A stretch of 64,000 bases of DNA from Chitinophagales bacterium (GCA_015655125.1 JAATFP010000049.1:20984-84983); one strand, 5' to 3'; positions 9,038 through 18,240 are shown, counted from the first letter of the stretch. Made by a program: numbers and translations. Notes: a model not told the origin generated them from the sequence alone.

Positions 9038-9077
9038 TAAAAAAGAAGCCCGGACAAATCGATTATCCGGGCTTCTT
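9038..9077 (-). terminator. Rho-independent terminator after mqnE
   Basis: AAGAAGCCCGGA (9043-9054) pairs perfectly with TCCGGGCTTCTT (9066-9077) over 12 bp. On the minus strand a T run follows. It lies 63 bp past the mqnE stop and back to back with the OmpA terminator. Confidence 0.85.
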
Positions 9078-9139
9078 AAATCTTTATGCTTTTTCAAAGA
9101 TTTTTACTTTTGAAGTTTTACTATTGGCTATTCACCTGT

Positions 9140-10288
9140 TTAGTCAACGAACGCAATATCCTCACTGTAATCCCTGATTTCATTATACACCGTATCCCGC
9201 TCGATCGGCTGGCGCTTTACTTGCTTTATCAGCGTCACTAATTCCTCGGTGCTCATCGTTGGTTTTTGCTCCTCGCTTCCTGCCATCGAATAGATCTTGG
9301 TAGAATCGTCGATCGTACCGTCGATATCATTTACACCGAAAGACAATGATAGTTGTGCATTTTGCCTTCCCAACATTGGCCAGTAAGCCTTCAGGTGCGG
9401 AAAGTTATCCATATAGATCCTCGCGATCGAATACAGCCTCATGTCTTCAGTGATGGTGCTTTCCGGAACGTCACTCATATCATTTCCACCATTGCGGAAT
9501 TTTAATGGTATAAAAGTATTGAAGCCGCCGGTTTTATCCTGCAGGTCACGAAGCCTGCGCATATGATCGATGCAGTGTTCATATTTTTCAATATGTCCGT
9601 ACAGCATCGTAGCGTTGGTATTCATGCCGAGATTATGTGCCGCCTCATGTATTGCCAGCCAGCCATCGCCGGTTACCTTATCGCCTGCGATGATCTTACG
9701 AATGTCGGGATGAAATATTTCTGCACCGCCACCAGGCAAAGATTGCAGACCAGCCTCGTTCAGCTGGCGCATTCCTTCTTGTACAGACACCTTTGCTTTG
9801 CGGAACATGTAATCCAATTCAACCGCAGTAAAACCCTTCACATGAAGGTTTGGGCGGTGCGCATGAATCTTTTGTATCAGCTCAATAAAATATGCCATGT
9901 TCATTTTGGGATGAACGCCACCAACGATATGAACTTCTGTGATAGGTTTGCCATCGTAACTTTTTACAATATCCAGCATCTGGTCAATGCTGAGTTCCCA
10001 TCCTTCTTCTTTGTGCGCGTACAGGCGGGAGTAGGAGCAGAACTTACAACTAAACACGCAAACGTTTGTCGGCTCGATATGAAAATTGCGGTTGAAGTAG
10101 GTTTTGTTGCCGTGCAATCTTTCGCGGATAAAATTGGCCAGTCCGCCTACAAATGCAAGGCTTCCTTTTTCAAAAAGGATAACACCTTCTTCATCGGTAA
10201 TCCTTTCTCCGAGTTGTACTTTGCGGGCAATGTTTTGAAGGTCTTTGTCAGGTGTGGTATTGACCAGGATTTCTATTGAAGCACTCAT
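9140..10288 (-). CDS. mqnE: aminofutalosine synthase MqnE (radical SAM)
   Basis: This 382-aa cytoplasmic enzyme joins the enolpyruvyl group of 3-[(1-carboxyvinyl)oxy]benzoate to S-adenosylmethionine, making 6-amino-6-deoxyfutalosine in the futalosine route to menaquinone. The radical-SAM cluster motif is CVFSCKFC (C77, C81, C84). SLPGGGAEIFHPDIR and the stretch NATMLYGHIEKYEHCIDHMRRLRDLQ are typical of MqnE rather than MqnC. I chose the ATG at 10286-10288: the longer open frame starts at a TTG inside the -7-like element TAAATTTG (10304-10311 on the minus strand). No other menaquinone gene is adjacent, so the pathway is scattered. A perfect terminator follows. Confidence 0.92.
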   Translation of the reverse strand: MSASIEILVNTTPDKDLQNIARKVQLGERITDEEGVILFEKGSLAFVGGLANFIRERLHGNKTYFNRNFHIEPTNVCVFSCKFCSYSRLYAHKEEGWELSIDQMLDIVKSYDGKPITEVHIVGGVHPKMNMAYFIELIQKIHAHRPNLHVKGFTAVELDYMFRKAKVSVQEGMRQLNEAGLQSLPGGGAEIFHPDIRKIIAGDKVTGDGWLAIHEAAHNLGMNTNATMLYGHIEKYEHCIDHMRRLRDLQDKTGGFNTFIPLKFRNGGNDMSDVPESTITEDMRLYSIARIYMDNFPHLKAYWPMLGRQNAQLSLSFGVNDIDGTIDDSTKIYSMAGSEEQKPTMSTEELVTLIKQVKRQPIERDTVYNEIRDYSEDIAFVD

Positions 10289-10367
10289 CACAAAATGTTT
10301 TCGCAAATTTACGACATGATAATTGATAATATTGCTAAAACAAACATGTCAGGAAAGCATCTTCAAT

Positions 10368-10401
10368 AAAAAGGGCCGAAGATTACCTCCGGCCGCTTTT
10401 A
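10368..10401 (-). terminator. Rho-independent terminator of the small secreted protein gene
   Basis: Minus strand: AAAAGCGGCCG and CGGCCCTTTTT form a GGCCG/CGGCC stem extended by AAAAG/CTTTT, with one bulged base, and end in a T run. It sits just before mqnE on the same strand. Confidence 0.7.
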
Positions 10402-10417
10402 TATAAAAGTGAAAGTA

Positions 10418-10861
10418 TCAGAGTTCTTCCCACCAAAAATATCCGCTATAAAGTGGCGTAAAGTAGGTGGACACATAACAATAAGCCTGATTTTTGGCAA
10501 CGTTAATAGAAATGGAGGGATCAGATCCATAAGAAGTAAAATTAATTCTTCCTTTTGGATGAATTGCTGGAAAGTAAACTTCGCAAATGTAAATGTCAGG
10601 CACTTGAAACGGTGTGGAGCCGGTGGAGGTAGATGCCGCAATACTTGTATATAATGGTGAGGTTTGATCATCGTCACTCAATTGCACACTTGTAATAGTG
10701 ACAGTTCCGGCATTTTCAAAGTGAACAGATGGATCTGCCCGCATGTCCACCACACCAAATTTACGAGGGGTGTGATGCGGCAAGAGGCAGTTATTACCGA
10801 CTGCCTGAACTGCAGTAACAAATGTCAGTAAGATAAATAGCAGAATCTTGGTCGTTTTCAT
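10418..10861 (-). CDS. small secreted protein of unknown function
   Basis: I do not recognise this 147-aa family. It has a clear signal peptide (MKTTKILLFILLTFVTAVQAVG). The mature part is about 125 residues, beta-rich, with three Cys (in NNCLLPHH, YICEVYF and AYCYVS) and several Tyr/Phe near the C-terminus (YFTPLYSGYFWWEEL). Codon use is normal, and a terminator lies 17 bp beyond the stop, so it is very likely a real, monocistronic gene. Two of the cysteines could form a disulphide in the periplasm or outside the cell. No lipobox and no T9SS C-terminal domain are present. Confidence 0.7.
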   Translation of the reverse strand: MKTTKILLFILLTFVTAVQAVGNNCLLPHHTPRKFGVVDMRADPSVHFENAGTVTITSVQLSDDDQTSPLYTSIAASTSTGSTPFQVPDIYICEVYFPAIHPKGRINFTSYGSDPSISINVAKNQAYCYVSTYFTPLYSGYFWWEEL

Positions 10862-11076
10862 AAATAAAAAAGTTGTTAGGTTAAGTGAATAAATTCTTCT
10901 TGTAAGATATTTTAAGCGAATCTTTTAAAAAACAGTTTTTTTCCTGTTTTTGATTCCGGAAAAATAGTATATTATGTCAGGCTGATCCACAATAGGTCAA
11001 TGGACAAGAATTATTAATTATTCATTATCGATTATTCATTAAATCGGTATCTTCCATTTCCAAAAACTAACACTGT

Positions 11077-12375
11077 ATGAATATTAAGTTTAGGCTCACT
11101 ATCATGAGCTTTTTGCAGTTCTTTGTATGGGGAGCCTGGTTGATTACTATAGGAACCTATTGTTTAAATGCTAAAGGTTGGACCTTTCCGCAATTTGGCG
11201 CTATTTTTTCTACGCTTGCCCTTGCATCCCTTTTCATGCCAGCACTTACGGGGATCATTGCTGATAAATGGATAAATGCCGAGAAGCTCTATGGTATTTT
11301 GCATATTTTATACGGCATAGCCTTACTGTATGTTCCAAAAGTGGACAATCCTGACACTTTTTACTACATAGTATTTGGTGCAATGATCTGCTACATGCCC
11401 ACTATTTCTTTATCAAATTCTATCGCATATACAATTCTAAAAAGAAACAATTATGATGTGGTAAAGGTATTTCCGCCGATTAGGGTTTGGGGAACCATTG
11501 GTTTTATAGTAGCAATGTGGGTAACTAATCTTACAGGTAGCAAGGCAAATGCAAATCAATTCATTATTGGTGCTGCGGGTGCAATATTACTCGGCATTTT
11601 TTCATTCACCTTACCGGCATGTCCTCCTGCAAAAAGTATTTCAAAAAATGCAGGCATTGCGGAGCAGCTGGGATTGAAGGCATTCAAACTTTTTGCGGAT
11701 TACAAAACCGCACTTTTCTTTATTTTCTCTATGATGCTTGGTGCGGCTCTCCAACTTACAAATATGTATGGTGATTCTTTTCTGAGCGGATTCGCGGATC
11801 AGACCAAATATGCGGATTCATTTGTTGTAAAATATTCTACTATTATCCTGTCCATTTCCCAGATGTCGGAAACGCTGTTCATTCTTACTATTCCTTTCTT
11901 CCTTCGGAAGTTTGGTATCAAAACAGTCATGTTATTCGCGATGCTCGCCTGGGTATTGCGGTTCGGGCTTTTTGCATACAGCGATCCTTCAGGCACCGGT
12001 ACTATACTTATCATACTTTCTTGTATAGTGTACGGAATGGCATTTGATTTTTTCAATATTTCCGGTTCCCTTTTTATTGAAACTACCACCGACAGCCGTA
12101 TCCGATCCAGCGCGCAGGGACTTTTTATGATGATGACAAATGGGGTAGGTGCCTGGCTGGGAAGTATCGCCAGCGGATACGTGATCGGTAAGTATTTTGT
12201 AAAGGCTGATGGGAGCAGGGATTGGCACGGCATATGGATTGCGTTTGCAGTTTATTCATTGGTAGTGGCAATTTTATTCGCACTTTTTTTCAAACATAAA
12301 CATGATCCCCGGCAGCTACCGGATAATCCTCATGGCGACGTGGAGGAAACAGCTTTGGAGGTTACTACCAATTAA
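11077..12375 (+). CDS. nucleoside:H+ symporter, NupG family (MFS)
   Basis: This 432-aa inner-membrane protein has 12 predicted transmembrane segments starting with LTIMSFLQFFVWGAWLITIG, the characteristic NupG/XapB opening. GIIADKW follows in the first half, and then IRVWGTIGFIVAMW, a conserved NHS-family stretch. NupG-type carriers import purine and pyrimidine nucleosides with protons. It has an acidic C-terminal tail. It is not in an operon with nucleoside catabolic genes, so substrate preference is open. A weak terminator follows at 12424-12460. Confidence 0.9.
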   Translation: MNIKFRLTIMSFLQFFVWGAWLITIGTYCLNAKGWTFPQFGAIFSTLALASLFMPALTGIIADKWINAEKLYGILHILYGIALLYVPKVDNPDTFYYIVFGAMICYMPTISLSNSIAYTILKRNNYDVVKVFPPIRVWGTIGFIVAMWVTNLTGSKANANQFIIGAAGAILLGIFSFTLPACPPAKSISKNAGIAEQLGLKAFKLFADYKTALFFIFSMMLGAALQLTNMYGDSFLSGFADQTKYADSFVVKYSTIILSISQMSETLFILTIPFFLRKFGIKTVMLFAMLAWVLRFGLFAYSDPSGTGTILIILSCIVYGMAFDFFNISGSLFIETTTDSRIRSSAQGLFMMMTNGVGAWLGSIASGYVIGKYFVKADGSRDWHGIWIAFAVYSLVVAILFALFFKHKHDPRQLPDNPHGDVEETALEVTTN

Positions 12376-12423
12376 GATTCAATTTTGTCTGAATCGAATT
12401 GTAGAATCTCTCATCCTGATCGA

Positions 12424-12460
12424 ACAAAAATTCCCGACCATTTTAGCCGGGCATTTTTAT
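12424..12460 (+). terminator. probable terminator after the nucleoside permease
   Basis: AAAAATTCCCG and CGGGCATTTTT form an imperfect stem (one mismatch) with an ACCATTTTAGC loop, and end in a T run. It lies 49 bp past the stop. Confidence 0.5.
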
Positions 12461-12519
12461 ATACCCTTAAAATTCAAATTTGTACGAGGTAAACGAACAC
12501 CTGATCTTTAACCCTTCAC

Positions 12520-12837
12520 TTACTTATGGGCTTCGATTTTTTTAACGAAATTTGCTTTCGGTTGCGCACCTACCAGTTTATCTACCACTTCACCATTTTT
12601 CACAAATAAGATAGCAGGAATGCTGGTAATGCCATAGTTCATAGAAACCTGCGGATTGTTATCCACATTTACTTTACCAATTTTCACAGAGCCTTCATAA
12701 TCCTTTGAAAGTTCTTCAATTACCGGACCTATAGCGCGACACGGACCGCACCATTCTGCCCAAAAATCGATCACGGTTAATTTATCCGATTCCAGTACTT
12801 CAGCCTGGAAGTTTGAATCTGTTAATTCGAGTGCCAT
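12520..12837 (-). CDS. trxA: thioredoxin
   Basis: This 105-aa cytoplasmic disulphide reductase has the active site FWAEWCGPC and the cis-proline loop TSIPAIL, and is full length for TrxA. The open frame extends 30 codons upstream, but I chose the ATG at 12835-12837. The extra segment does not look like protein, and an exact Bacteroidota -7 element (TAAATTTG, 12882-12889 on the minus strand) falls inside it, predicting a leader of about 40 nt. It is followed by dnaE upstream on the same strand, 250 bp away, so a shared transcript is possible but not needed. Confidence 0.95.
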   Translation of the reverse strand: MALELTDSNFQAEVLESDKLTVIDFWAEWCGPCRAIGPVIEELSKDYEGSVKIGKVNVDNNPQVSMNYGITSIPAILFVKNGEVVDKLVGAQPKANFVKKIEAHK

Positions 12838-13088
12838 AATTGTATATTTAAATTGTTTTTTTATATTATTGTCATAAGAAGCAAATTTACATCCATTCCA
12901 AATATGTTGCTTGTCTGACATATACACAATCTATTTGTCAGTGTTAATAATATCGCTTTTCGAAACCAACCACAGGTTAATACCATTTATAACATTTCGG
13001 CCATACATTAGTTAAAATCTTTAACTGTCATTCATGCAGTGTTCGATTAAATTTTCAGTATTAATTACGTTTAATCAGTGTTTGTATT

Positions 13089-16000
13089 TTAAGCTGTCAT
13101 TACGCTCACTTCCAGATTTGAATGATTGTTGAGAAAAACCGCCATTTCATCATTCATCGTAAATCCTTTCTCCAGTGTATACATACTCACCTTCAATTGT
13201 TGAACCGGGTCGGTGATCTGGAACTTGATACTTGATTTCCCCGGATGCTCCTTAATATTACTGTCGATAAAATTTACAAATTCATCGTCTATGTATTGTG
13301 GTGCAACATCAATCACCAATTGCCTGGTCATGGTCGATTTTAACGTTTCCAGCAAATGCAGTTTAGTAATCTTAAATTCATACTGGTCGCTGTTGAACCG
13401 GCTTTTGAAAGAACCTTCTATCATTACAATCATGCCTTTTTCAAGGTAATTCGTATACTTCACGTAATCTTCGCTCCATAGCATGAATTCGGCTTTACCG
13501 CTAAAATCTTCCACATGAAGTATCCCAAAGTTCTTGCCCGTTTTTGTAAGGCGATGCTGCGCCTCAATCACCAATCCTGCCAGGCGGAAATTGTTAGCAG
13601 GCGGAACGCCTGGAGCATTCTTTATTTCGGTAAATTTTGCAAGCGGAGTGATATTGTAATGTGTTAGTTCAAATTTGAAATTGTCTAATGGGTGCCCGCT
13701 CATGTACATGCCTGTAACCTCTTTCTCAAAATCAAGTTGCTCCACCAGTTGCCATTGCGGGCAGGGGACGAGCTTTGGCGGAACAATCTCGGGCATCTGC
13801 AAATCACCAAATAAGGTATTACTGGCACTCGTGGTATTTTGCTGGTAAACCTGCCCGAATTTTACCATTTTTTCTAAACCTGAAACGTCATTGGGAGCTA
13901 CATAAAAATATTGCGCGCGATGGATATCTTTAAAACAATCGAAAGCACCACTGTAGATAAGGCTTTCTAAACTCTTCTTACTCACTGATCTAAGATTAAT
14001 ACGTTTTACAAGATCAAAGCCGTTTAAAAACTTTCCCCCCTTGTTTCGCTCTTCGATAATATTCTCTATCGCATTTTCGCCCACACCTTTTAAACCACTG
14101 AAACCGAAGCGGATTTCCCCCCGGTCATTTACTGCAAAACCATTGTGACTTTCATTGATATCTGGCCCAAGTACCTTTATACCCATTCGCTTGCACTCCT
14201 CCATGAAGAAAGTGATCTTGTCGATACTGCCTGCATGATTGAGAACGGCTGCCATGTACTCGCTTGGGTAATGGGCTTTAAGGTAAGCTGTTTGGTAAGC
14301 AACAAAGGCATAGCAGGTACTATGTGATTTGTTAAAGGCATATTGAGCAAATGCTTCCCAGTCCGTCCATATCTTTTCCAGTTTTGAAACGGGGTGCCCC
14401 TTCGCAACTGCGCCATCTATAAACTGAACTTTCATTTTATCAAGAACGGCTTTCTGCTTCTTACCCATTGCTTTACGTAAAACATCAGCATCCCCCTTGC
14501 TAAAACCAGCAAGCTTCTGACTAAGTAACATTACCTGTTCCTGATACACGGTAATTCCATATGTATCTTGCAGATATTCCTCCATATCCGGAAGATCGTA
14601 TTCCACGGTTTCCCGACCGTGCTTGCGGGCGACGAACTGCGGAATGTATGCCATTGGTCCCGGGCGGTAGAGGGCGTTCATCGCAATCAGGTCGTCAAAC
14701 TTATCGGGTTTCAGTTCACGCAGGTATTTTTGCATGCCGGGACTTTCAAACTGAAAAGTAGCATTTGTGTCACCTTTTTGGTACAGCGCATAGGTTTTTT
14801 CATCATCAAGCGGAATATTGTCGATAGCGATATCGATCTTATGATTTTGCTTGATCAGCCCGAGCGCCGTCTTTAAAATGCTTAATGTCCGCAGGCCCAG
14901 AAAATCCATCTTGATTACTCCTGCTTCTTCGATGCTGTTTCCTTCAATTTGCGTGAGCCAGAGTTCGGATTCTTTACTGGTGGCAACCGGTAAAAGTTCT
15001 GTAAGATCCTTTGGCGCGATAATGATCGCAGAAGCGTGAACACCGGTATTCCTGACAGATCCTTCTAGTTTTACTGCCTCCTTTAATATGCTGCTATCCA
15101 ATCCATTACCATAGTATATCTCACGAAGTTTTTTAATATTTTCAGCGTCTTCACCCATCAGCCCTTCTTTTTCTTCAAGGCTTTTTTCGTTACCCCCTTT
15201 TGCTTCTTTAGCTGTGAGTGGCGCCATAATCAACCGCTTCAGGTTGATGCCGGGGCGTTCGGGAACAAGCTTACTGATGGCCCGGCTTTCTGCGAGCGGC
15301 AGGTCCATTACACGGCTCACGTCTGCAATGCTGCTTTTTGCAGCCATCGTACCATAGGTAATTATCTGCGCCACCTGGTTCTTTCCGTACTTCTGAACAA
15401 CGTAATCGATTACTTTCTGGCGGCCATCGTCATCAAAATCGGTATCTATATCGGGCATGCTTTTACGTTCCGGGTTAAGGAAACGCTCAAATAGCAGGTT
15501 GTACTTTATCGGGTCAATATTGGTGATGCCAATGCAATATGCCACGGCGCTTCCGGCGGCGGAACCGCGGCCGGGGCCGATGAACACTCCAATATCGCGA
15601 CCGTGTTTGATAAAATCGCTTACGATCAGGAAGTAACCGGCAAAGCCCATTTTGCGGATAATTCCCAGTTCGAACTGCAGTCTTTCTTCCTGGGCGGGCG
15701 TAAGCACCAGATAGCGCTCTTTTGCGCCTGTCCAGGTGAGATGCTCCAGGTATTCGTCCTGACTCTTAAAATTGGCGGGGACTTCGAAAAACGGAAGAAG
15801 GATTTCTTTCTTAAGATCAAGCACTTCGATCTTGTCGATTATTTCACCGGTATTGTCGATCGCTTCGGGCAGATCGTGAAAAACCTCGCTCATCTGCGAG
15901 GTTGTTTTCATAAAAAATTCATCGTTTGGAAAAGCGAAGCGCTTGTTTTTGGTGTAAACGTCGTCGTCACTCATCATGCCCATTTTCTCCGTGCTTTGTT

Positions 16001-16706
16001 TTTCGCCGGTATTGATACATAGCAAAATGTCGTGGGCGTTGGCATCTTCCTTATCTACGTAATGGCTGTCGTTGCTGGCAATTACTTTTACGTTATATTT
16101 TTTCGCAAACCTGAGCAACACTTCGTTCACTTTCTCCTGGTCTGGAATGCCATGACGCTGAAGTTCAACATAATAATCTTCCTGGAAAATGTTGAGCCAC
16201 CATTTGAATTCATTTTCTCCTTCGGCTTCCCCTTTTTTAAGGATGGTTTGCGGTACCAGCGCGCCAAGACAGCATGTGGTGGCAATCAGCCCCTTGTGAT
16301 ATTTGTGGATCAGTTCCTTATCGATACGCGGGTATTTGCTGTACATTCCTTCAATGTATCCCAGGCTCGTAAGTTTTACGAGGTTCTTATAACCTTCTTC
16401 ATTTTTCGCCAAAAGGATCTGGTGATTACGCGGATCTTTTTCGTCCTTGCTAAAGGTTTTGCGGTGCCGGTCGGTGGTGATATAAAATTCACAGCCTACC
16501 ACAGGTTTAACTTTCAAACTGCCATCATCATTTTTATGGTTGTAGGCTTCTTTTACAAATTCAAAAACCCCAAACATGTTTCCGTGGTCGCTGATGGCAA
16601 GCGCGGGCATGTTATCGGCGATCGCTTTTTTATACAGATTTTTAATGGACGCGGCACCGTCGAGGAGAGAAAACTGAGTATGTACGTGTAAATGCGAAAA
16701 GTTCAT
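13089..16706 (-). CDS. dnaE: DNA polymerase III alpha subunit (DnaE)
   Basis: This 1205-aa catalytic subunit of the replicative polymerase starts with the PHP domain (FSHLHVHTQFSLLDGAASI, then SDHGNMFG). The C-family polymerase core follows, with GPGRGSAAGS and the catalytic aspartates PDIDTDFDDDGR. Next are the thumb/fingers region (YQEQVM, FNKSHS), a helix-hairpin-helix region (FSGLKGVGENAIENI) and a C-terminal OB fold (FRLAGLVIEAQHRLTKTGKN). The length is normal for Bacteroidota DnaE. The region upstream has a 15-mer shared with plsC and a 16-bp perfect palindrome. All catalytic motifs are intact. Confidence 0.98.
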   Translation of the reverse strand: MNFSHLHVHTQFSLLDGAASIKNLYKKAIADNMPALAISDHGNMFGVFEFVKEAYNHKNDDGSLKVKPVVGCEFYITTDRHRKTFSKDEKDPRNHQILLAKNEEGYKNLVKLTSLGYIEGMYSKYPRIDKELIHKYHKGLIATTCCLGALVPQTILKKGEAEGENEFKWWLNIFQEDYYVELQRHGIPDQEKVNEVLLRFAKKYNVKVIASNDSHYVDKEDANAHDILLCINTGEKQSTEKMGMMSDDDVYTKNKRFAFPNDEFFMKTTSQMSEVFHDLPEAIDNTGEIIDKIEVLDLKKEILLPFFEVPANFKSQDEYLEHLTWTGAKERYLVLTPAQEERLQFELGIIRKMGFAGYFLIVSDFIKHGRDIGVFIGPGRGSAAGSAVAYCIGITNIDPIKYNLLFERFLNPERKSMPDIDTDFDDDGRQKVIDYVVQKYGKNQVAQIITYGTMAAKSSIADVSRVMDLPLAESRAISKLVPERPGINLKRLIMAPLTAKEAKGGNEKSLEEKEGLMGEDAENIKKLREIYYGNGLDSSILKEAVKLEGSVRNTGVHASAIIIAPKDLTELLPVATSKESELWLTQIEGNSIEEAGVIKMDFLGLRTLSILKTALGLIKQNHKIDIAIDNIPLDDEKTYALYQKGDTNATFQFESPGMQKYLRELKPDKFDDLIAMNALYRPGPMAYIPQFVARKHGRETVEYDLPDMEEYLQDTYGITVYQEQVMLLSQKLAGFSKGDADVLRKAMGKKQKAVLDKMKVQFIDGAVAKGHPVSKLEKIWTDWEAFAQYAFNKSHSTCYAFVAYQTAYLKAHYPSEYMAAVLNHAGSIDKITFFMEECKRMGIKVLGPDINESHNGFAVNDRGEIRFGFSGLKGVGENAIENIIEERNKGGKFLNGFDLVKRINLRSVSKKSLESLIYSGAFDCFKDIHRAQYFYVAPNDVSGLEKMVKFGQVYQQNTTSASNTLFGDLQMPEIVPPKLVPCPQWQLVEQLDFEKEVTGMYMSGHPLDNFKFELTHYNITPLAKFTEIKNAPGVPPANNFRLAGLVIEAQHRLTKTGKNFGILHVEDFSGKAEFMLWSEDYVKYTNYLEKGMIVMIEGSFKSRFNSDQYEFKITKLHLLETLKSTMTRQLVIDVAPQYIDDEFVNFIDSNIKEHPGKSSIKFQITDPVQQLKVSMYTLEKGFTMNDEMAVFLNNHSNLEVSVMTA

Positions 16707-16743
16707 AGTTTGTATGATCTATGATGTATGACCGATGATCTCC

Positions 16744-16759
16744 TTTGAATTCAAAGGCA
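16744..16759. promoter_or_regulatory. 16-bp perfect palindrome upstream of dnaE
   Basis: CCTTTGAATTCAAAGG reads the same on both strands. It sits 38 bp upstream of the dnaE start codon and could be an operator; no regulator can be named. Confidence 0.35.
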
Positions 16760-16857
16760 TAAAATCATTCATCAAAGCGGCTACGAATTTCGTGAAAAAA
16801 GAGGAGAGAGGAAGGTTATTTTATACACAGAACTGGTGAATAGTGAATATTTATAAC

Positions 16858-16997
16858 GTGTTGAGTTATTATATTAAAATTTTTTCTGTAAACCGTCTTC
16901 GGCAAACTCACACTAACCGGATCCTGTCATGTTGAGCTTGTCGAAACATAGGAACAATGCGAATTTTTATCCAGGTATATTTTAAATAGCACAACAC
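16858..16997. repeat. palindromic element (REPIN/MITE-like), copy 1
   Basis: The ends GTGTTGAGTTA (16858-16868) and TAGCACAACAC (16987-16997) are inverted copies with 9/11 matches. The core has a decayed left REP-like unit (TCTTCGGCAAACTCACACTA) and an intact right unit (CTGTCATGTTGAGCTTGTCG). 140 bp. Confidence 0.75.
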
Positions 16998-17051
16998 AAC
17001 ACAATTATTTAATATTAATTTGTATACAAAAGGAATACAAATACGACGACC

Positions 17052-17420
17052 GTGAATCCAACAATAATTTCCATCCGTCCCTTTATCGGGTCAAAAGACT
17101 TTAAGGTTTCCCGAAATTTTTCCCGAGATTTTGGGTTTGAAGAAGAAGAGCTGTTTCACAACATGTCGTTATTCCAAATGGGAACTTTTGGTTTCTACCT
17201 GCAGGATGCCTATGTGAAAGATTGGGTAGATAATACGATGTTGTTCCTGGAAGTAAAAGATGTTGAGTTGTTTTGGAAGGAATTGGTTGCTTTGGAGCTG
17301 CCGGTGAAATATAAGGGCTCGAGAATTACGCCGATACGCATCGAAGCGTGGGGAAAGGAATGCTTTGTACATGATCCTGCCGGGATATTGTGGCACGTGG
17401 GAACGTTTAATAGTTATTAA
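17052..17420 (+). CDS. VOC (glyoxalase/bleomycin-resistance) family protein
   Basis: This 122-aa single-domain protein has the beta-alpha-beta-beta-beta pattern of the vicinal oxygen chelate fold twice: TIISIRPFIGSKDFKVSRNFSRDFGF, then TMLFLEVKDVELFWKEL and ECFVHDPAGILWHVGTF at the C-terminus. The family includes glyoxalase I, extradiol dioxygenases and antibiotic-binding proteins. The conserved DPAG-x-LWH end is present, but metal ligands cannot be assigned by eye, so substrate is unknown. The start is GTG (17052); there is no in-frame ATG before residue 38. It precedes the Crp/Fnr gene by 166 bp, which contains that gene's own promoter. Confidence 0.8.
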   Translation: MNPTIISIRPFIGSKDFKVSRNFSRDFGFEEEELFHNMSLFQMGTFGFYLQDAYVKDWVDNTMLFLEVKDVELFWKELVALELPVKYKGSRITPIRIEAWGKECFVHDPAGILWHVGTFNSY

Positions 17421-17457
17421 CCCGGTTTGTATTCTTCCCGTCCTGTTAAAATTAACG

Positions 17458-17488
17458 TTGAGTGTAAATAAATTACTTTTTACCTTTC
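17458..17488 (+). promoter_or_regulatory. promoter of the Crp/Fnr regulator
   Basis: TTG (17458-17460), a 20-bp spacer, then TACCTTTC (17481-17488), one base off TAnnTTTG. GTTAA-AA-TTAAC (17445-17456), an inverted repeat, lies directly upstream of the -33 element. Confidence 0.45.
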
Positions 17489-17586
17489 GATCAGGATTTT
17501 AAGGATGCAGGCGTGAAAGGATTCATGCTTTCGTGTTTGTCCGGCCATTTAAGTCGGAGAAAATAAAAGAATTCAGAACAAACTTT

Positions 17587-18174
17587 ATGTTCCAACAATT
17601 CAAACATAAGTTACCGTTTACCAACGGCCAATGGGCCGAATATACCGGGTATTTCAAACAAATTATCGTGCCGGCCAAAACTGTTTTATTGAGTGAAGGA
17701 GAGATACCTAAAAAAATGTTCCTGATTGAAAAAGGTTGTATCCGCGTTTGGTTCAACAGTAACGGGAAAGATATCACTTCGCAGTTCTTTTTTGAGAATA
17801 GTAGCGTAGCCTCCATAGAAAGTTTTCGCAAAGAAACACCGAGCGAGGTAGTGATCGAAACCATTGAACCCTCCGTACTCTGGTGGATACACAAAAACGA
17901 TCTGGACAGGATCATCGCAGAAATTAGTGACGTTCCCGAACTGCGCGACAAGATGATCAACACCGTTTTTGAACGAACTTTTGATTACATGAAATACGCC
18001 TTTTCTTTTATCAGGGATACACCTGCGCAGCGATATCTCAATCTTTTAAACGAACGGCCGCATATCGTGCAGCGTGTTCCCCAACATTACATAGCATCTT
18101 ATCTCGGCATCAGCACTGTTCATCTCAGCAGGATAAAAAATCAACTTGCGAAAAAGAAAACTGAACGTGTTTAA
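17587..18174 (+). CDS. Crp/Fnr-family transcriptional regulator
   Basis: This 195-aa protein has an N-terminal cyclic-nucleotide-binding-like beta roll (about 20-115: KTVLLSEGEIPKKMFLIEKGCIRVW). A long dimer helix and a C-terminal helix-turn-helix follow (QHYIASYLGISTVHLSRIKNQLAKK). No N-terminal Cys cluster is present, so it is not an Fe-S FNR. The effector is unknown. I chose the ATG at 17587 over an upstream GTG at 17533, because family members start with a short segment before the beta roll. The 16-bp dyad at 18173-18188 overlaps its stop codon and the -33 element of the next gene, so the adjacent oxidoreductase is a likely target. Confidence 0.88.
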   Translation: MFQQFKHKLPFTNGQWAEYTGYFKQIIVPAKTVLLSEGEIPKKMFLIEKGCIRVWFNSNGKDITSQFFFENSSVASIESFRKETPSEVVIETIEPSVLWWIHKNDLDRIIAEISDVPELRDKMINTVFERTFDYMKYAFSFIRDTPAQRYLNLLNERPHIVQRVPQHYIASYLGISTVHLSRIKNQLAKKKTERV

Positions 18175-18188
18175 TAACAAATGTTATT
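18173..18188. promoter_or_regulatory. candidate Crp/Fnr operator
   Basis: AATAACA-AA-TGTTATT is a perfect 7-bp inverted repeat. It overlaps the stop codon of the regulator gene (18172-18174) and the TTG -33 element (18187-18189) of the downstream promoter. Confidence 0.5.
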
Positions 18189-18217
18189 GACCGAAAATTC
18201 ATTGCAGGTTAGCTTTG
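18187..18217 (+). promoter_or_regulatory. promoter of the oxidoreductase gene
   Basis: TTG (18187-18189), a 20-bp spacer, then TAGCTTTG (18210-18217), an exact TAnnTTTG match. The start would be near 18223, 18 nt before the ATG at 18241. Confidence 0.65.
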
Positions 18218-18240
18218 TGCTTCCATAAAAATCAATTAAA

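Larger units (their letters stand above)
16707..17051. other. gene-free region upstream of dnaE and the VOC gene
   Basis: This divergent region holds the 15-mer ATCTATGATGTATGA (16719-16733, also at 4235-4249), the perfect 16-bp palindrome CCTTTGAATTCAAAGG (16744-16759) and the full palindromic element at 16858-16997. No RNA gene was seen. Confidence 0.6.

Noticed and set aside
9563..10279. 238-codon frame on + opposite mqnE
   Set aside because: Shadow frame opposite conserved radical-SAM motifs.
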